The translations under genes were made by a program, and so were the position numbers. The notes under the pieces were generated by a model, which had not been told where the DNA came from, ran no database searches, and saw only the letters and a program-made list of their open reading frames with translations. A DNA stretch of 64,000 bases. Source: Alphaproteobacteria bacterium. Lineage in GTDB: Bacteria > Myxococcota_A > UBA796 > GCA-2862545. Location: positions 1-64,000 of the forward strand of contig JACKEO010000020.1 of the NCBI GenBank assembly GCA_020632955.1, written 5' to 3'. Shown here piece after piece: positions 53,885 through 62,793 of this stretch; position 1 is the first letter of the stretch, and the number at the start of each line of letters is the position of its first letter.

Positions 53885-55132
53885 ATGGCCCCTCCCTCCG
53901 TCGCCGACCCCGAGCTCGCCCTCCGCTGGCTGCGGCGGGTGCGTCAGGCCTTCCTGGGCGCCCAGGCCCTGCTGGTGCTGCTGGTGGCCCTCGGGGACGG
54001 GCACGGGCACCACGTGCCGGGCTGGCTCGGGGTGCTGGGTCTCGCGTTCGGCCTCGACCTGCTCGTGGTGCGGCGCGGGCGCGGCCGGGTGGCCACGACG
54101 CGCACCGTGGGGGCGCACGCCCTGGTGGACCTCGTGGGCATGTCGGCGGTGCTGCTCGCGTCCGGCGGTGCGCAGAACCCGCTCCAGGCCTTCCTCCTCG
54201 TGGAGGTGGCGCTGTGGGCGGTGGTGCTGCCGCCGCGGCAGGCCTGGACCACCACCCTCCTCGCCCTGGCGGCGCAGGCGGTGGTGGTGGGGGCGGCCGT
54301 GCCGATGGAGGGTCTGGACGACGAGCCCCACGAGCACCCCGGGCACCTGCTGGGCCACGTGCTCGCCTTCGACGTGGCGGCCCTGGCCACCACGGCCTTC
54401 CTCGGGCGCCTGAGCGCCACGCTGCGCGACCGGGAGGCGGCACTGCGCGCGGCGGAGCTGCGGCAGGGGGAGGCGGAGCGGCTGGCTGCCCTGGGCACCC
54501 TCGCGGCCGGCACGGCGCACGCCCTGGCCACGCCGCTGGGGGCCATCGAGCTGCTCGGCGAGGAGATGGCGCTCGAGCTGCCCGACGGCGCGCCGGGCCA
54601 CGCGGCCTGGGCGGCGCTGCGGGGCGAGGTGGCGCGGTCGCGCGCGATCCTCGACCGTCTGCTGCTGGGGGACGCCGGTGCGGGCGGGCGCACGCTCGCG
54701 GTGGCCGAGGCGGTGGCGGGCTGGGTGGAGAGCTGGCGCCGGGCGCAGGCCGCGCCGCCCGTGCTGGCCGTCGCGGGGGTGGACGCGCTCGGCGACACGG
54801 CGGTGACCGGCGCGCCCGAGGGCTGGCGGGATGCGCTGTGGACCCTGCTCGACAACGCCCGGCTCGCGGGCGGGCCGCTGCGTGTGGTGCTGGCCCGTGA
54901 CGACGGCGCCGTGCAGCTGGCCGTGGAGGACGAAGGTCCCCGGGCGGATCCGGAGGCGCTGCGCCACGCCGGGGAGCCCTTCCGATCGGCCTGGCCCCAG
55001 CACCGGGGTACCGGACTGGGCGTGTACGTGGCGCGGCGCTTCGCCCGCAGCACGGGCGGGGACCTGCTCCTCGCGCCGCGGGATCCCCGGGGCGTGCGCG
55101 CCACCCTGGTGATGCCCGTGGAGGGACGGTGA
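53885..55132 (+). CDS. regB: RegB/PrrB-type redox-sensing histidine kinase
   Basis: 415 residues. Six transmembrane helices in the first 175 residues, with the ubiquinone-site motif GGAQNP at 94-99 (GGxxNP in RegB). The H-box reads AAGTAHALATPLGAI with His212; RegB proteins have HELGTP, so the Glu next to the histidine is Ala here. The redox-active cysteine found 40 residues after the histidine in RegB is Ser252. The ATPase domain has LLDNARLA, VEDEGP and GTGLGVYVARRFA. It would phosphorylate the adjacent RegA in response to the quinone pool. The RegA start overlaps its stop (GTGA). Confidence 0.85.
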   Translation: MAPPSVADPELALRWLRRVRQAFLGAQALLVLLVALGDGHGHHVPGWLGVLGLAFGLDLLVVRRGRGRVATTRTVGAHALVDLVGMSAVLLASGGAQNPLQAFLLVEVALWAVVLPPRQAWTTTLLALAAQAVVVGAAVPMEGLDDEPHEHPGHLLGHVLAFDVAALATTAFLGRLSATLRDREAALRAAELRQGEAERLAALGTLAAGTAHALATPLGAIELLGEEMALELPDGAPGHAAWAALRGEVARSRAILDRLLLGDAGAGGRTLAVAEAVAGWVESWRRAQAAPPVLAVAGVDALGDTAVTGAPEGWRDALWTLLDNARLAGGPLRVVLARDDGAVQLAVEDEGPRADPEALRHAGEPFRSAWPQHRGTGLGVYVARRFARSTGGDLLLAPRDPRGVRATLVMPVEGR

Positions 55133-55644
55133 ACACGGTGCTGGTGGTGGAGGACGACCTCGTCTACCGGGGGGCGCTCGCCCGGGCGCTCACGCGGTCC
55201 GGCTACGCGGTGCGGGAGGCCGGGGGGGTGGAGGAGGCCCTGGCCCGCCTCGACGACGGCGCGCCCACCCACGCGGTGATCGACCTGGCGCTGCCCGACG
55301 GCTCCGGCATCGACGTGCTCCGCGCGGTGGTCGACGCCGCGCCCGCCTGTCGCGCCGTGCTGCTCACGGGGCACGGCACCATCCCCGCCACCGTGGAGGC
55401 GATGCGGGCCGGAGCCGTGGACGTGAAGACCAAGCCCGTGTCGACGGCGGTGCTGGTGGCCGCGCTCGAGCGCCCGGCGGCTGCGGTGCGCGCCGCCGCC
55501 GACGTGCTCGACCACGTGGAGCGCGACCACATCCGGCGGGTGCTGGAGGCGGTGGACGGCAACATCTCGGAGGCGGCGCGACGGCTCGGGGTCCATCGTC
55601 GCACGCTCCAGCGACGACTGCGGCGCCTGCCCGACGAGGCATAG
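55129..55644 (+). CDS. regA: RegA/PrrA-type response regulator
   Basis: 171 residues, a little under the usual 180-190. Receiver domain with acidic pair Glu8/Asp9-Asp10, phospho-acceptor Asp52 (VIDLALPDGSG), a Thr in LLTGHGT and Lys in KTKP. The C-terminal Fis-type helix-turn-helix (HIRRVLEAVDGNISEAARRLGVHRRTLQRRL) closely matches RegA/PrrA/ActR. Known relatives control respiration, hydrogenase, carbon fixation and photosynthesis genes. Coupled to regB by GTGA, followed after 20 bases by a very strong hairpin. Confidence 0.9.
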   Translation: MNTVLVVEDDLVYRGALARALTRSGYAVREAGGVEEALARLDDGAPTHAVIDLALPDGSGIDVLRAVVDAAPACRAVLLTGHGTIPATVEAMRAGAVDVKTKPVSTAVLVAALERPAAAVRAAADVLDHVERDHIRRVLEAVDGNISEAARRLGVHRRTLQRRLRRLPDEA

Positions 55645-55664
55645 CCGACGTTCGACGCGACGAA

Positions 55665-55701
55665 GGGCAGGACGCCGCACGGAGGGTGCGGCGTCCTGCC
55701 C
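55665..55701. terminator. 16-bp perfect hairpin with GGAGG loop after regA
   Basis: GGGCAGGACGCCGCAC (55665-55680) pairs perfectly with GTGCGGCGTCCTGCCC (55686-55701) around the loop GGAGG. It begins 20 bases after the regA stop, as expected for a terminator, but lacks a U-tract. It also contains the most upstream possible start (GTG 55686) of the receptor gene, with a ribosome-site-like loop just before it. Confidence 0.6.
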
Positions 55702-57755
55702 CGTCGACGCGCACGGGGAGCGGCGGGTACCGCCCGGGCCGAGGTGCGCGTGAGGTCCGCCTGCGTCCGTCCCTGCCGGTCCGTCTGCTGCCCTGGGGGC
55801 TGCTCCCTGCGATGGCGCCTGCCGCCGAGCCGGAGCCCGAGGTGGAGGAGGTGGTGGTGACCACCGACCGCGCCCGGGGGGGCGAGCGCGTGGTGGACCG
55901 CGCCGAGCTGTCCACGCTGCCGCTGCGTGCGGCCGACGAGGTGCTGCGCGCCCTGCCGGGCCTGCAGCTCTCGGCCCACGGCGGACGGGGCAAGGCCTGG
56001 CAGATCCTGTACCGGGGCGTGGACGCCGAGCACGGCAGCGACGTGGAGGTGGCGGTCGAGGGCATCGGGGTGAACGAGCCCTCGAACGTGCACGCCCACG
56101 GCTACGTGGACCTGGCCTTCGTGCCCACCGTGCTGCTGCAGCGCGCCCACCTCGTGCCGGGGGCCGATCGGGCGGCCCAGGGCGACTTCGCGACCGCGGC
56201 GAGCGTGGACCTCGGGCTGGGTCTCGCCGAGGAGGGCCTCGCGGTGCAGGTCACGGGCGGCACCGACCGCAGCGGGGCCCTGCGCCTGGCCTGGCGTCCC
56301 GAGGGGGCGGCCGAGGGCACCTTCGTGGTGGGCGAGGCCGACCTCGGCGAGGGCGTGGCCGCGGGGCGCGGGTGGCGACACGCGCGCGTGGCCGCCGGCA
56401 CCGATCACGCCGTGGCGGGCGGGCGGCTCCGCACGGCCGTGCTCGCCTACCACGGCGACTTCGACTCCCCGGGCACCCTGCGCGCCGCCGACGTGGAGAC
56501 CGGGCGCGTGGGCCTGTACGCGGCCTACCCGGGGTCCGGAGGCGGGCGCTCCGATCGGCTCCTGGCGTTCGGTCGCCTCACCTGGGACACGCCCGACGGG
56601 GCCGGGGGCGTGACCGCCTGGGCGGGCGCGCGCGCCCTGCAGCTCGACCAGGACTTCACGGGCTTCCTCGACGATCCGGTGCGCGGGGACGCCACCCGCC
56701 AGCACCACAGCGACCTGTCGGGGGGCGTGCGGGGCACGGGCGAGGGCCGGTGGCAGCTGGCCGACCACCCCTGGCGCGTGGGCGGCGGCGTGCAGGTGGA
56801 CGCCCACCACCTGCAGCAGCGCACCGAGCGGGTGGACCGGCAGGGCGAGGCCTGGCGCGACGAGGGGGCGGGCACCGTGCGCCAGGCGGGACTCACGGCT
56901 TGGGGCGAGGCCGAGCTGGGGTGGCGACGGCGCCTGGCCCTGCTGCCGGGCGTCCGCGTCGCGGGCTGGTGGCAGGAGGCCGCGCCCGACGCCGCACCGG
57001 CGGCCGACGCCTTCGCCTCGCGGTGGATCGCCACGGTGGCGCCCCGCGTGCGGCTCGAGGGGCGACCCCACGAGCGCGTGCTCCTCTTCGCCGGCTACGG
57101 CCGGGGCTATCGCCCGCCCCGGGCGGTGGACGGCGTGCTCGGCGCGCTCGTCACCTCCGACGTGGTGCAGGGCGGCGTGCGGGCGGCCCCCCTCGACCTG
57201 CTCGCGCTGACGGCCACGGCCTTCTGGGGCCACCTCGACGACGAGCAGGTCTTCGACCACCTCTCGGGCGCCTTCGTCGGGCGGGGTGCCACGCGGCGCG
57301 TGGGCGGGGAGTTGGTGGTGGAGGTGCGGCCGCTGCCATGGCTGCGGGCCGATCTCGCGGCCTCCTTCGCCGACGGTCGCTTCGAGGCCGACGACACGCC
57401 GGTGCCGTATGCGCCGCGCTTCCTGCTCTCGGCGGGGGTGGGCGTGGTGCGCGCCCGCCTGCCGAAGGGCCGGCTGGGCGGTGGCCTTCGGGTGACCGCC
57501 ATCGCGCCACGTCCGCTGCCGCTGGGCTTCGCCTCGAGCTGGGCCGCGTGGGCCGACCTCGTGGCCACCTGGGAGGTGGGCCGCTTCGCGCTGGGCCTGC
57601 AGGTCGACAACCTCCTCGGCACCCCCTGGCGCAGCGGGGAGTTCGTCTTCCCCAGCTGGTGGGACACCGACCGGCCCCGCACGGCGCTGCCCGCGCTCCA
57701 CCTCGCCGCGGGCACGCCGACGGCCGCCCGCCTCTCGCTGGAGGTCCGGTGGTAG
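55686..57755 (+). CDS. TonB-dependent receptor
   Basis: Up to 689 residues. After a signal-like stretch (RLLPWGLLPAMAPAAE) comes a TonB-box-like VEEVVVTTD, a plug domain (ELSTLPLRAADEVLRALPGLQL; RGVDAEHGSDVEVAVEGIGVNEPSNVHAH) and a barrel with paired aromatic strands (YGRGYRPPRAVDG, LQVDNLLGTPWRSG), ending in the aromatic RW. The plug has several histidines near its loop, which may hint at metal or small-ligand binding. The only usual start in frame before the signal is the GTG at 55686, placed without spacing after GGAGG in a hairpin. A CTG at 55761 with GAGG upstream would give a cleaner signal peptide. It overlaps the following lipoprotein gene by 7 bases. Confidence 0.83.
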   Translation: MRRPAPSTRTGSGGYRPGRGAREVRLRPSLPVRLLPWGLLPAMAPAAEPEPEVEEVVVTTDRARGGERVVDRAELSTLPLRAADEVLRALPGLQLSAHGGRGKAWQILYRGVDAEHGSDVEVAVEGIGVNEPSNVHAHGYVDLAFVPTVLLQRAHLVPGADRAAQGDFATAASVDLGLGLAEEGLAVQVTGGTDRSGALRLAWRPEGAAEGTFVVGEADLGEGVAAGRGWRHARVAAGTDHAVAGGRLRTAVLAYHGDFDSPGTLRAADVETGRVGLYAAYPGSGGGRSDRLLAFGRLTWDTPDGAGGVTAWAGARALQLDQDFTGFLDDPVRGDATRQHHSDLSGGVRGTGEGRWQLADHPWRVGGGVQVDAHHLQQRTERVDRQGEAWRDEGAGTVRQAGLTAWGEAELGWRRRLALLPGVRVAGWWQEAAPDAAPAADAFASRWIATVAPRVRLEGRPHERVLLFAGYGRGYRPPRAVDGVLGALVTSDVVQGGVRAAPLDLLALTATAFWGHLDDEQVFDHLSGAFVGRGATRRVGGELVVEVRPLPWLRADLAASFADGRFEADDTPVPYAPRFLLSAGVGVVRARLPKGRLGGGLRVTAIAPRPLPLGFASSWAAWADLVATWEVGRFALGLQVDNLLGTPWRSGEFVFPSWWDTDRPRTALPALHLAAGTPTAARLSLEVRW

Positions 57756-58402
57756 ACCGCCGTCCCCTGCTGCTCCTGCTCCTCGCCGCCTGCGGCGGTC
57801 CCGCGCGTCGCACGGTCGACCTCGCCCTGGCCGTGGAGGCCGCGCCCGCCTCGTGGACCACGGAGGGGGTCACGTGGACGTTGTCGGAGGCCACCCTGGA
57901 GGTGGCGGCCCTGCGCTTCCGGGAGCCCGCGCCCGTGGCCTGGCTCGACCTCGTGCTGCCCACGGCCCACGCCCACCCGGGTCACGCGCCGGACGCCGGG
58001 GTGGTGGGCGAGTGGCTGGGCCCCGCTTCGCTCGATCTGCTCCAGGGGGGGGCCCTGGGGCCTGCCACCTTCTTCGAGGGGCCGGTGGCCGAGGGGGAAG
58101 GGGAGCTGGCTCGCGCACACCTCGTGGGCACCGTCGCCCTGCCCGATCGCGTCGTGGACGTGGACTTCCTCGTGGACGCGCCCCAGGAGGTGCTCGGCAT
58201 GCACGCCGACCTCGAGGTGGACGCCGACACGCCCCCCGCCCGGCTCGTCCTGGCCCTCGACCTGCCCGGCGTGCTCGCCGGGCTCGACCCCTCCACGGTG
58301 CCCGCCGCGGGTCCCTGGACCCTCGACGAGCCGGCCACCCGCAACACCCTGATCTTCGACCTGGTCCACGGCTCCCGCTGGAGCTGGAAGGAGTCCCCAT
58401 GA
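57749..58402 (+). CDS. His-containing lipoprotein linked to TonB receptor
   Basis: 217 residues from a GTG with GGAGGT upstream, overlapping the receptor gene by 7 bases. Lipobox LAAC (Cys14). The mature domain is beta-rich, with an AHAHPGHAP histidine cluster at about 69-77 that could bind a transition metal, then GEWLGPASLDLLQGG. The tight coupling to a TonB receptor suggests a surface or periplasmic substrate-binding partner. I do not recognise the family with certainty. It is coupled by ATGA to the next gene. Confidence 0.72.
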   Translation: MVDRRPLLLLLLAACGGPARRTVDLALAVEAAPASWTTEGVTWTLSEATLEVAALRFREPAPVAWLDLVLPTAHAHPGHAPDAGVVGEWLGPASLDLLQGGALGPATFFEGPVAEGEGELARAHLVGTVALPDRVVDVDFLVDAPQEVLGMHADLEVDADTPPARLVLALDLPGVLAGLDPSTVPAAGPWTLDEPATRNTLIFDLVHGSRWSWKESP

Positions 58403-59196
58403 GCCTGCGTCTTCCCGTCTCGCCCGTCCTGACCGTTCTCCTTCTCGCCGCGTGCGGGGGCGAGGGCACCTGGGTCCTCGAGACCTGGGGCGAGGCGTTC
58501 ATCGAGGAGGGCATGGGCATGGACGTCTTCGCCGACGGCTGCCAGGCCACCTACGACCGCTTCCTCGTATCCACCCGCGACCGTCGCCTCCTCGCGAGCG
58601 CCGACGCGGACGCGCGGGTGGTGGCGGAGCTGTCCGGGGTCGAGGTCCATGACGTGGTGCGACCCGGTCCCACCGAGATGGCGTCGGTGACGGCCGAGGC
58701 AGGCACCTGGCGCACCTTCACGCTCACGGTGGCCCCCGCCGACGCGGACGCCGTGGCCGGCAACGCCGACGCGGCCGACCTGGACGACATGAAGGCCCGC
58801 GGCGCCTCGATCCTGGCCTCGGGCACGCTCACCTGCCCGTCGGGCTCGGTGACCTTCGACTGGGCGCTGCGCGGCACCACCACCTACGCCTGCGACCCCA
58901 CCAACCTCGTCGTGCCCGCGGGCGGCGAGGCGCGCACGCAGTTCACGGTGCATGGCGACCACCTCTTCTACGACAGCCTCTTCGACCCCGACGCCGAGGT
59001 GCGGGGCGAGGCGCTGGTGGCGGCCGACGCCGACGCCGACGGCGTGGTCACCGAGGCGGAGCTGGCCTCGGCCCCGGTGGCGGCCACCGGCTACACCGTG
59101 GGCGCCGCCGACGTGACCGACCTCTGGGGCTATCTCCAGGAGGCCTCGCGCACCGTGGGGCACGTGGACGGGGAGGGGCACTGCGCCGTGCGGTGA
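58399..59196 (+). CDS. Lipoprotein with EF-hand-like loop, linked to TonB receptor
   Basis: 265 residues, coupled to the previous gene by ATGA. Lipobox LAAC (Cys19). The first half includes a segment GMGMDVFADGCQATYDRF. The second half has HGDHLFYDSLFDPDAEVRGEAL, an EF-hand-like loop DADADGVVTEAELA, and a C-terminal GHVDGEGHCAVR with histidines and a cysteine that could bind metal. Two further cysteines (TCPSG, YACDP) may form a disulfide. With the two upstream genes it forms a three-gene uptake unit. Substrate unknown; metal or metal complex is an inference from His and Asp content. Confidence 0.72.
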   Translation: MSLRLPVSPVLTVLLLAACGGEGTWVLETWGEAFIEEGMGMDVFADGCQATYDRFLVSTRDRRLLASADADARVVAELSGVEVHDVVRPGPTEMASVTAEAGTWRTFTLTVAPADADAVAGNADAADLDDMKARGASILASGTLTCPSGSVTFDWALRGTTTYACDPTNLVVPAGGEARTQFTVHGDHLFYDSLFDPDAEVRGEALVAADADADGVVTEAELASAPVAATGYTVGAADVTDLWGYLQEASRTVGHVDGEGHCAVR

Positions 59197-59207
59197 GGGC
59201 GCTCCCG

Positions 59208-59942
59208 CTACCCCCCGGTGTCGAGCTTCGGGTCCTCGTCCGCCTCCTCGCGCGTCCACTGGTCCACCTGCTCGATCTCGACCTCGTCGACGCAGGCGCC
59301 CTCGCGCGTTCCCGCCGCGTCGGCGGACACCGCCGCCACCACCTCGTGCACGATCCACGCGCCCTCGGTGACGGCGAGCAGATCGAAGCGGAAGACGAAG
59401 GACTCGGTGGGGCCCTGCGGGGAGATCGTCGACACGGTGAGGTCCGTGGACTCCGGGGTCCACCCGGTGGCTGTGCCCAGCGGGACCGCGTTGCGGAGCA
59501 GGTCCTGGCGCTCGAACCGGTCGAGGTGGCTCGCGTCGAACCAGGTCACGGCCATGTCGGGATCGAGCTCGTCGGGGCTCCCCGGCACCACGTCGGCGTC
59601 CACGAGGAGCTCGAGCCGGACCGACAGGGGTGAGCCGTCGGCGGTCGCCTCGCCCAGGACCTGGCCGCGGATCCTCACCACCGCCGCCTCCACCTCCTCC
59701 TCGGGCGCGAAGCGGGCCTGCCGGATGGCCTCCTCGTCGCAGTCCCAGGTGCCGTCCGGCGGATCCTCGGCGCACCCGTCCGCGCCGAGCAGGGGGGGCG
59801 TGGGCCCGCAGCTCACCTGGTAGTGGGCGGGCGTGCAGCCGCCGTTGCAGCCGCTGGACGGGAAGCCCGAGCAGAGCGGCACGCCCTGCACCATCCCGAG
59901 CAGGAAGCCGGCGCGCACGGCGTGGTGCCACGGTCGCAGCAT
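59208..59942 (-). CDS. Exported cysteine-containing protein, unknown function
   Basis: 244 residues. The N-terminus is hydrophobic (HAVRAGFLLGMVQGVPLCSGF) with cysteines soon after (CNGGCTPAHYQVSC), suggesting secretion and disulfides; the signal peptide is not ideal. The rest is beta-rich and acidic, with RIRGQVLGEATADG and WTPESTDLTVSTISPQ. It starts three bases after the stop of the next gene to the right, so the two form an operon. It is convergent with the TonB receptor unit, 11 bases apart. No family recognised. Confidence 0.58.
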   Translation of the reverse strand: MLRPWHHAVRAGFLLGMVQGVPLCSGFPSSGCNGGCTPAHYQVSCGPTPPLLGADGCAEDPPDGTWDCDEEAIRQARFAPEEEVEAAVVRIRGQVLGEATADGSPLSVRLELLVDADVVPGSPDELDPDMAVTWFDASHLDRFERQDLLRNAVPLGTATGWTPESTDLTVSTISPQGPTESFVFRFDLLAVTEGAWIVHEVVAAVSADAAGTREGACVDEVEIEQVDQWTREEADEDPKLDTGG

Positions 59943-59945
59943 GAC

Positions 59946-60638
59946 CTACCTCCCGCCCGCGCGGGCCGTGGCGTCCCGGGATCGCCGGGGCCCGGTGCCG
60001 GGGGTGCCGAAGCGCACGCCCACCTGGCCCATCAGCATCAGGTACACGTCGTCCTCGCTCCACCACGGACCCGCGGTCACGCCCAGGTGCACCGACACCG
60101 ACCCGGCCGGCACGTCGACGCCGGTGTGGATGGGCACGGCCAGCACGAAGCTGTCGGCGGTGGTCCAGGCGGCCTGGCCCGCGGCCGTGATGAGGAAGGC
60201 CCCACGCGGGTGCCACCGGAAGCTGTACTGCACGCGACCGTCAGGCCCGCCTCCGAAGCCCGCCGGTCCCACCCCGAGCACGCCGCCCGCACGGAAGGCG
60301 AGCGCGTGGTGCCCGTCCTCGCCATCGAAGGGGACCATGCCCCACACGCCCGGCGACAGTCCCAGCTGGAAGCCGTTGAAGGCCATCACGCCGGCGCCGC
60401 CGATGTCCATCGCCAGGTGCTTCGTGAAGGCGTGCCGCCAGCCCACGTCCACGCTGATGGGCAGGGGCGCGCCCACGCCGAGGTAGACCTGGTCGCCGGG
60501 AGACCCGTCGGCGATCGTGTACCCGGACATCGGCATCGGCGGCACCGAGGCCGAGATGGTGCAGCCGGGGCCGATCGTCATGCCCACCGCGAGCAGGGTG
60601 GGCGTGCCGCGGCACCAGCATGGCCTCGCCTGCGCCAT
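59946..60638 (-). CDS. Exported beta-rich protein, unknown function
   Basis: Up to 230 residues. The start is uncertain: the N-terminus MAQARPCWCRGTPTLLAVGMTIGPGCTI contains a weak signal, and the internal ATG at 60581 (MTIGPGC) is another option. The body alternates short hydrophobic strands with Gly turns (ISVDVGWRHAF, MDIGGAGVMAFNGFQ, VSVHLGVTAGPWW), as in small outer-membrane barrels, ending MGQVGVRFG before a basic tail. Upstream gene of a two-gene operon. The 94-base gap to the next gene holds a TACACT -10-like element (60705-60710) on the plus strand. Confidence 0.52.
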   Translation of the reverse strand: MAQARPCWCRGTPTLLAVGMTIGPGCTISASVPPMPMSGYTIADGSPGDQVYLGVGAPLPISVDVGWRHAFTKHLAMDIGGAGVMAFNGFQLGLSPGVWGMVPFDGEDGHHALAFRAGGVLGVGPAGFGGGPDGRVQYSFRWHPRGAFLITAAGQAAWTTADSFVLAVPIHTGVDVPAGSVSVHLGVTAGPWWSEDDVYLMLMGQVGVRFGTPGTGPRRSRDATARAGGR

Positions 60639-60732
60639 CGGACCCCTCGGGCGCGGACGCTAGCACGCCGGGACCGGGTCCGGCGGGTGGACCCGGGTGC
60701 GTGCTACACTTCCCTGTCTGGTCGGAGTGTCC

Positions 60733-62793
60733 GTGCGTCCCGTGATCGTCGTCGCCGTCCTGCTCGGCGCGTGCGCGGAGACCGGGCCGGGCGACGCCAC
60801 CCCGAAGGGCGGCAGCTCCGACACCGACGTCGAGCGCCCCGCCGACACCGACCTGCCCGAGCCCGGCCCCGGGCGCGTGGCCCTGCGGCGCCTCACCCGC
60901 AGCGAGCTCGACCGCACCGTGCGCGACCTGCTCGGCGTCGACCTCGGCGTGCGGTCGCGCTTCCCCGACGACGACGCCACGGCCGGCTTCGAGACGGTGG
61001 CCTCGGGGCTCACCATCTCGCCGCTGCACGTGGAGCTCTGGACCGCGCTGGCGGCCGATGCGGCCGACGCGATCCTCACGCCCCCCTTCGACGCGCCCGT
61101 CGCGCGACGGGTGGAGGTGGAGGACGGGGCCTTCTCGGTGGGGGAGGACGTCGGGCAGGTCCACAGCGAGGGGATGCGCCTCTGGGACGTCGGCACCATC
61201 GACGGCTCGCTCCAGGTGCCCGTCGAGGGGCGCTGGCGCGTCACCCTGCGGGCCATCGGCAACCAGGGCGGCGACGAGGTGGTGCGGGTGCGCCTGTCGG
61301 TGGGCTCGGCCGACCCCGTGGAGCTGCAGGTGCAGGGGGTCTTCCCCACCTGGGACGCCCACACCGTGGAGCTGCGCCTGCCGCGCGGGCGGGTGCCGGT
61401 GTCGGTGGCCTTCCTCAACCCCTTCCACGATGGCAAGGAGGAGCGCACGGTGGACGTGGACGCCTTCGAGCTGGAAGGCCCGCTGGACCCCACGCCCAGC
61501 CCCGCCTGGACCCGCTGGATGCGCTGCGACCCCCAGGCCCCGCCCGACGGCCAGGACGCCGTGGGCTGCATCGCCGACGTGCTCACCCCCCTCGTGCCCG
61601 CGGCCTGGCGTCGCCCGGTCGACGCGGCGGAGCTGGAGGCGCTGGCGTCCCTCGCCGCAGGCGTGATCGACGGCGGCGGCACGCCCACCCAGGCGCTGGC
61701 CTTCGCCCTGCGCGCCGTGTTCGCCAGCCCCGCGTTCGTGCTGCACGTGGAGCCGCCGCCGCCCGCGGAGGGCACCGCACCGCTGCCGCCCCACGTGCTC
61801 GCCAACCGCCTGGCCTACGTGCTGTGGTCGAGCGCGCCCGATGCTGCGCTGCGCGCCCGGGCCGAGGCCGGCACCCTCGACGATCCCGCCGTGCTGGCCG
61901 ACGAGATCCGACGCATGCTCGCCGATCCCCGCGCCGCGGCCCTCGCCGACGACCTCGCGGGTCCCTGGCTGCGCATCCGGGCGGTGGACCGCATCACGCC
62001 CGACCCGATCACCTTCCCGGCCTTCGACGAGGCGATGCGGGCGTCGATGAAGGCCGCCATGGTGCGGATGTTCGACGACCTGCTGGCGAGCGACGAGCCC
62101 GTCACCACGCTGCTCGAGGGCACGGACGCCTGGGTCGACGAGGTGCTGGCGCCCCTGTACGACCTGCCGGTCGACGGCTTCGGGCCCGCCCTCGAACCGG
62201 TGGACATGGCGGCCCAGGGCCGACGGGGCTGGCTCACGCAGCCGGGCCTGCTGGCGGCCACCTCCTACCCACGCCGCACCTCGCCGGTGAAGCGCGGCGT
62301 GTGGGTGCTCACCGAGCTGCTGTGCGACGCGCCCGACCCGCCCCCGCCGAACGTGGGTGCGCTGCCCGACGACGACGGCGCGCCGTCCACGGTGCGTGCC
62401 CGTCTCGAGGCCCACCGTGCCTTGCCGCAGTGCGCCGCCTGCCACGAGGACATCGATCCCATCGGGCTCGCGCTGGAGGCCTTCGACGGCCTCGGGCGGC
62501 ACCGCACCCACGACGGGAGCCTGCCGGTCGACACCCGCGGCGAGCTGCCGGACGGCACGCTCGTGGACGGGTCCGGAGAGCTGGCGGCCGTGCTCGCGCA
62601 GGACGACCGCTTCGCCCGCTGCGTGGTGGAGAAGGTCTTCACCTTCGCCCACCGGCGTGCCCCCACCGACGAGGACGGGCCGTGGATCGACAAGGCCCTC
62701 GCCGCGGCACGCGCCGACGGCCTCAGCCTGCGTGCCGTGCTCACCGCCGTGCTCACGGGCGAGACCTTCCGGCGTCACGGGGGTGCGCGATGA
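60733..62793 (+). CDS. DUF1587/DUF1592/DUF1588/DUF1585 lipoprotein
   Basis: 686 residues from a GTG with GGAG at 60724-60727. Lipobox LLGAC (Cys14) and a short Asp/Thr linker. Domains in order: DUF1587 (RRLTRSELDRTVRDLLGVD), a carbohydrate-binding-like insert, DUF1595/1592 (LVPAAWRRPVD; LANRLAYVLWSSAPDAAL), DUF1588 (YPRRTSPVKRG and QCAACHEDIDPIGLALEAFDG, a c-type heme-like CAACH), and DUF1585 at the end (VVEKVFTFAHRRA). Such proteins are found with DUF1552 proteins in Planctomycetes and Myxococcota and are suspected to act on polysaccharides. Coupled by ATGA to the next gene. Confidence 0.87.
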   Translation: MRPVIVVAVLLGACAETGPGDATPKGGSSDTDVERPADTDLPEPGPGRVALRRLTRSELDRTVRDLLGVDLGVRSRFPDDDATAGFETVASGLTISPLHVELWTALAADAADAILTPPFDAPVARRVEVEDGAFSVGEDVGQVHSEGMRLWDVGTIDGSLQVPVEGRWRVTLRAIGNQGGDEVVRVRLSVGSADPVELQVQGVFPTWDAHTVELRLPRGRVPVSVAFLNPFHDGKEERTVDVDAFELEGPLDPTPSPAWTRWMRCDPQAPPDGQDAVGCIADVLTPLVPAAWRRPVDAAELEALASLAAGVIDGGGTPTQALAFALRAVFASPAFVLHVEPPPPAEGTAPLPPHVLANRLAYVLWSSAPDAALRARAEAGTLDDPAVLADEIRRMLADPRAAALADDLAGPWLRIRAVDRITPDPITFPAFDEAMRASMKAAMVRMFDDLLASDEPVTTLLEGTDAWVDEVLAPLYDLPVDGFGPALEPVDMAAQGRRGWLTQPGLLAATSYPRRTSPVKRGVWVLTELLCDAPDPPPPNVGALPDDDGAPSTVRARLEAHRALPQCAACHEDIDPIGLALEAFDGLGRHRTHDGSLPVDTRGELPDGTLVDGSGELAAVLAQDDRFARCVVEKVFTFAHRRAPTDEDGPWIDKALAAARADGLSLRAVLTAVLTGETFRRHGGAR

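Noticed and set aside
55665..55701. Riboswitch in front of the TonB receptor
   Set aside because: The element is a simple hairpin; no cobalamin-, Moco- or metal-riboswitch core sequence is visible.
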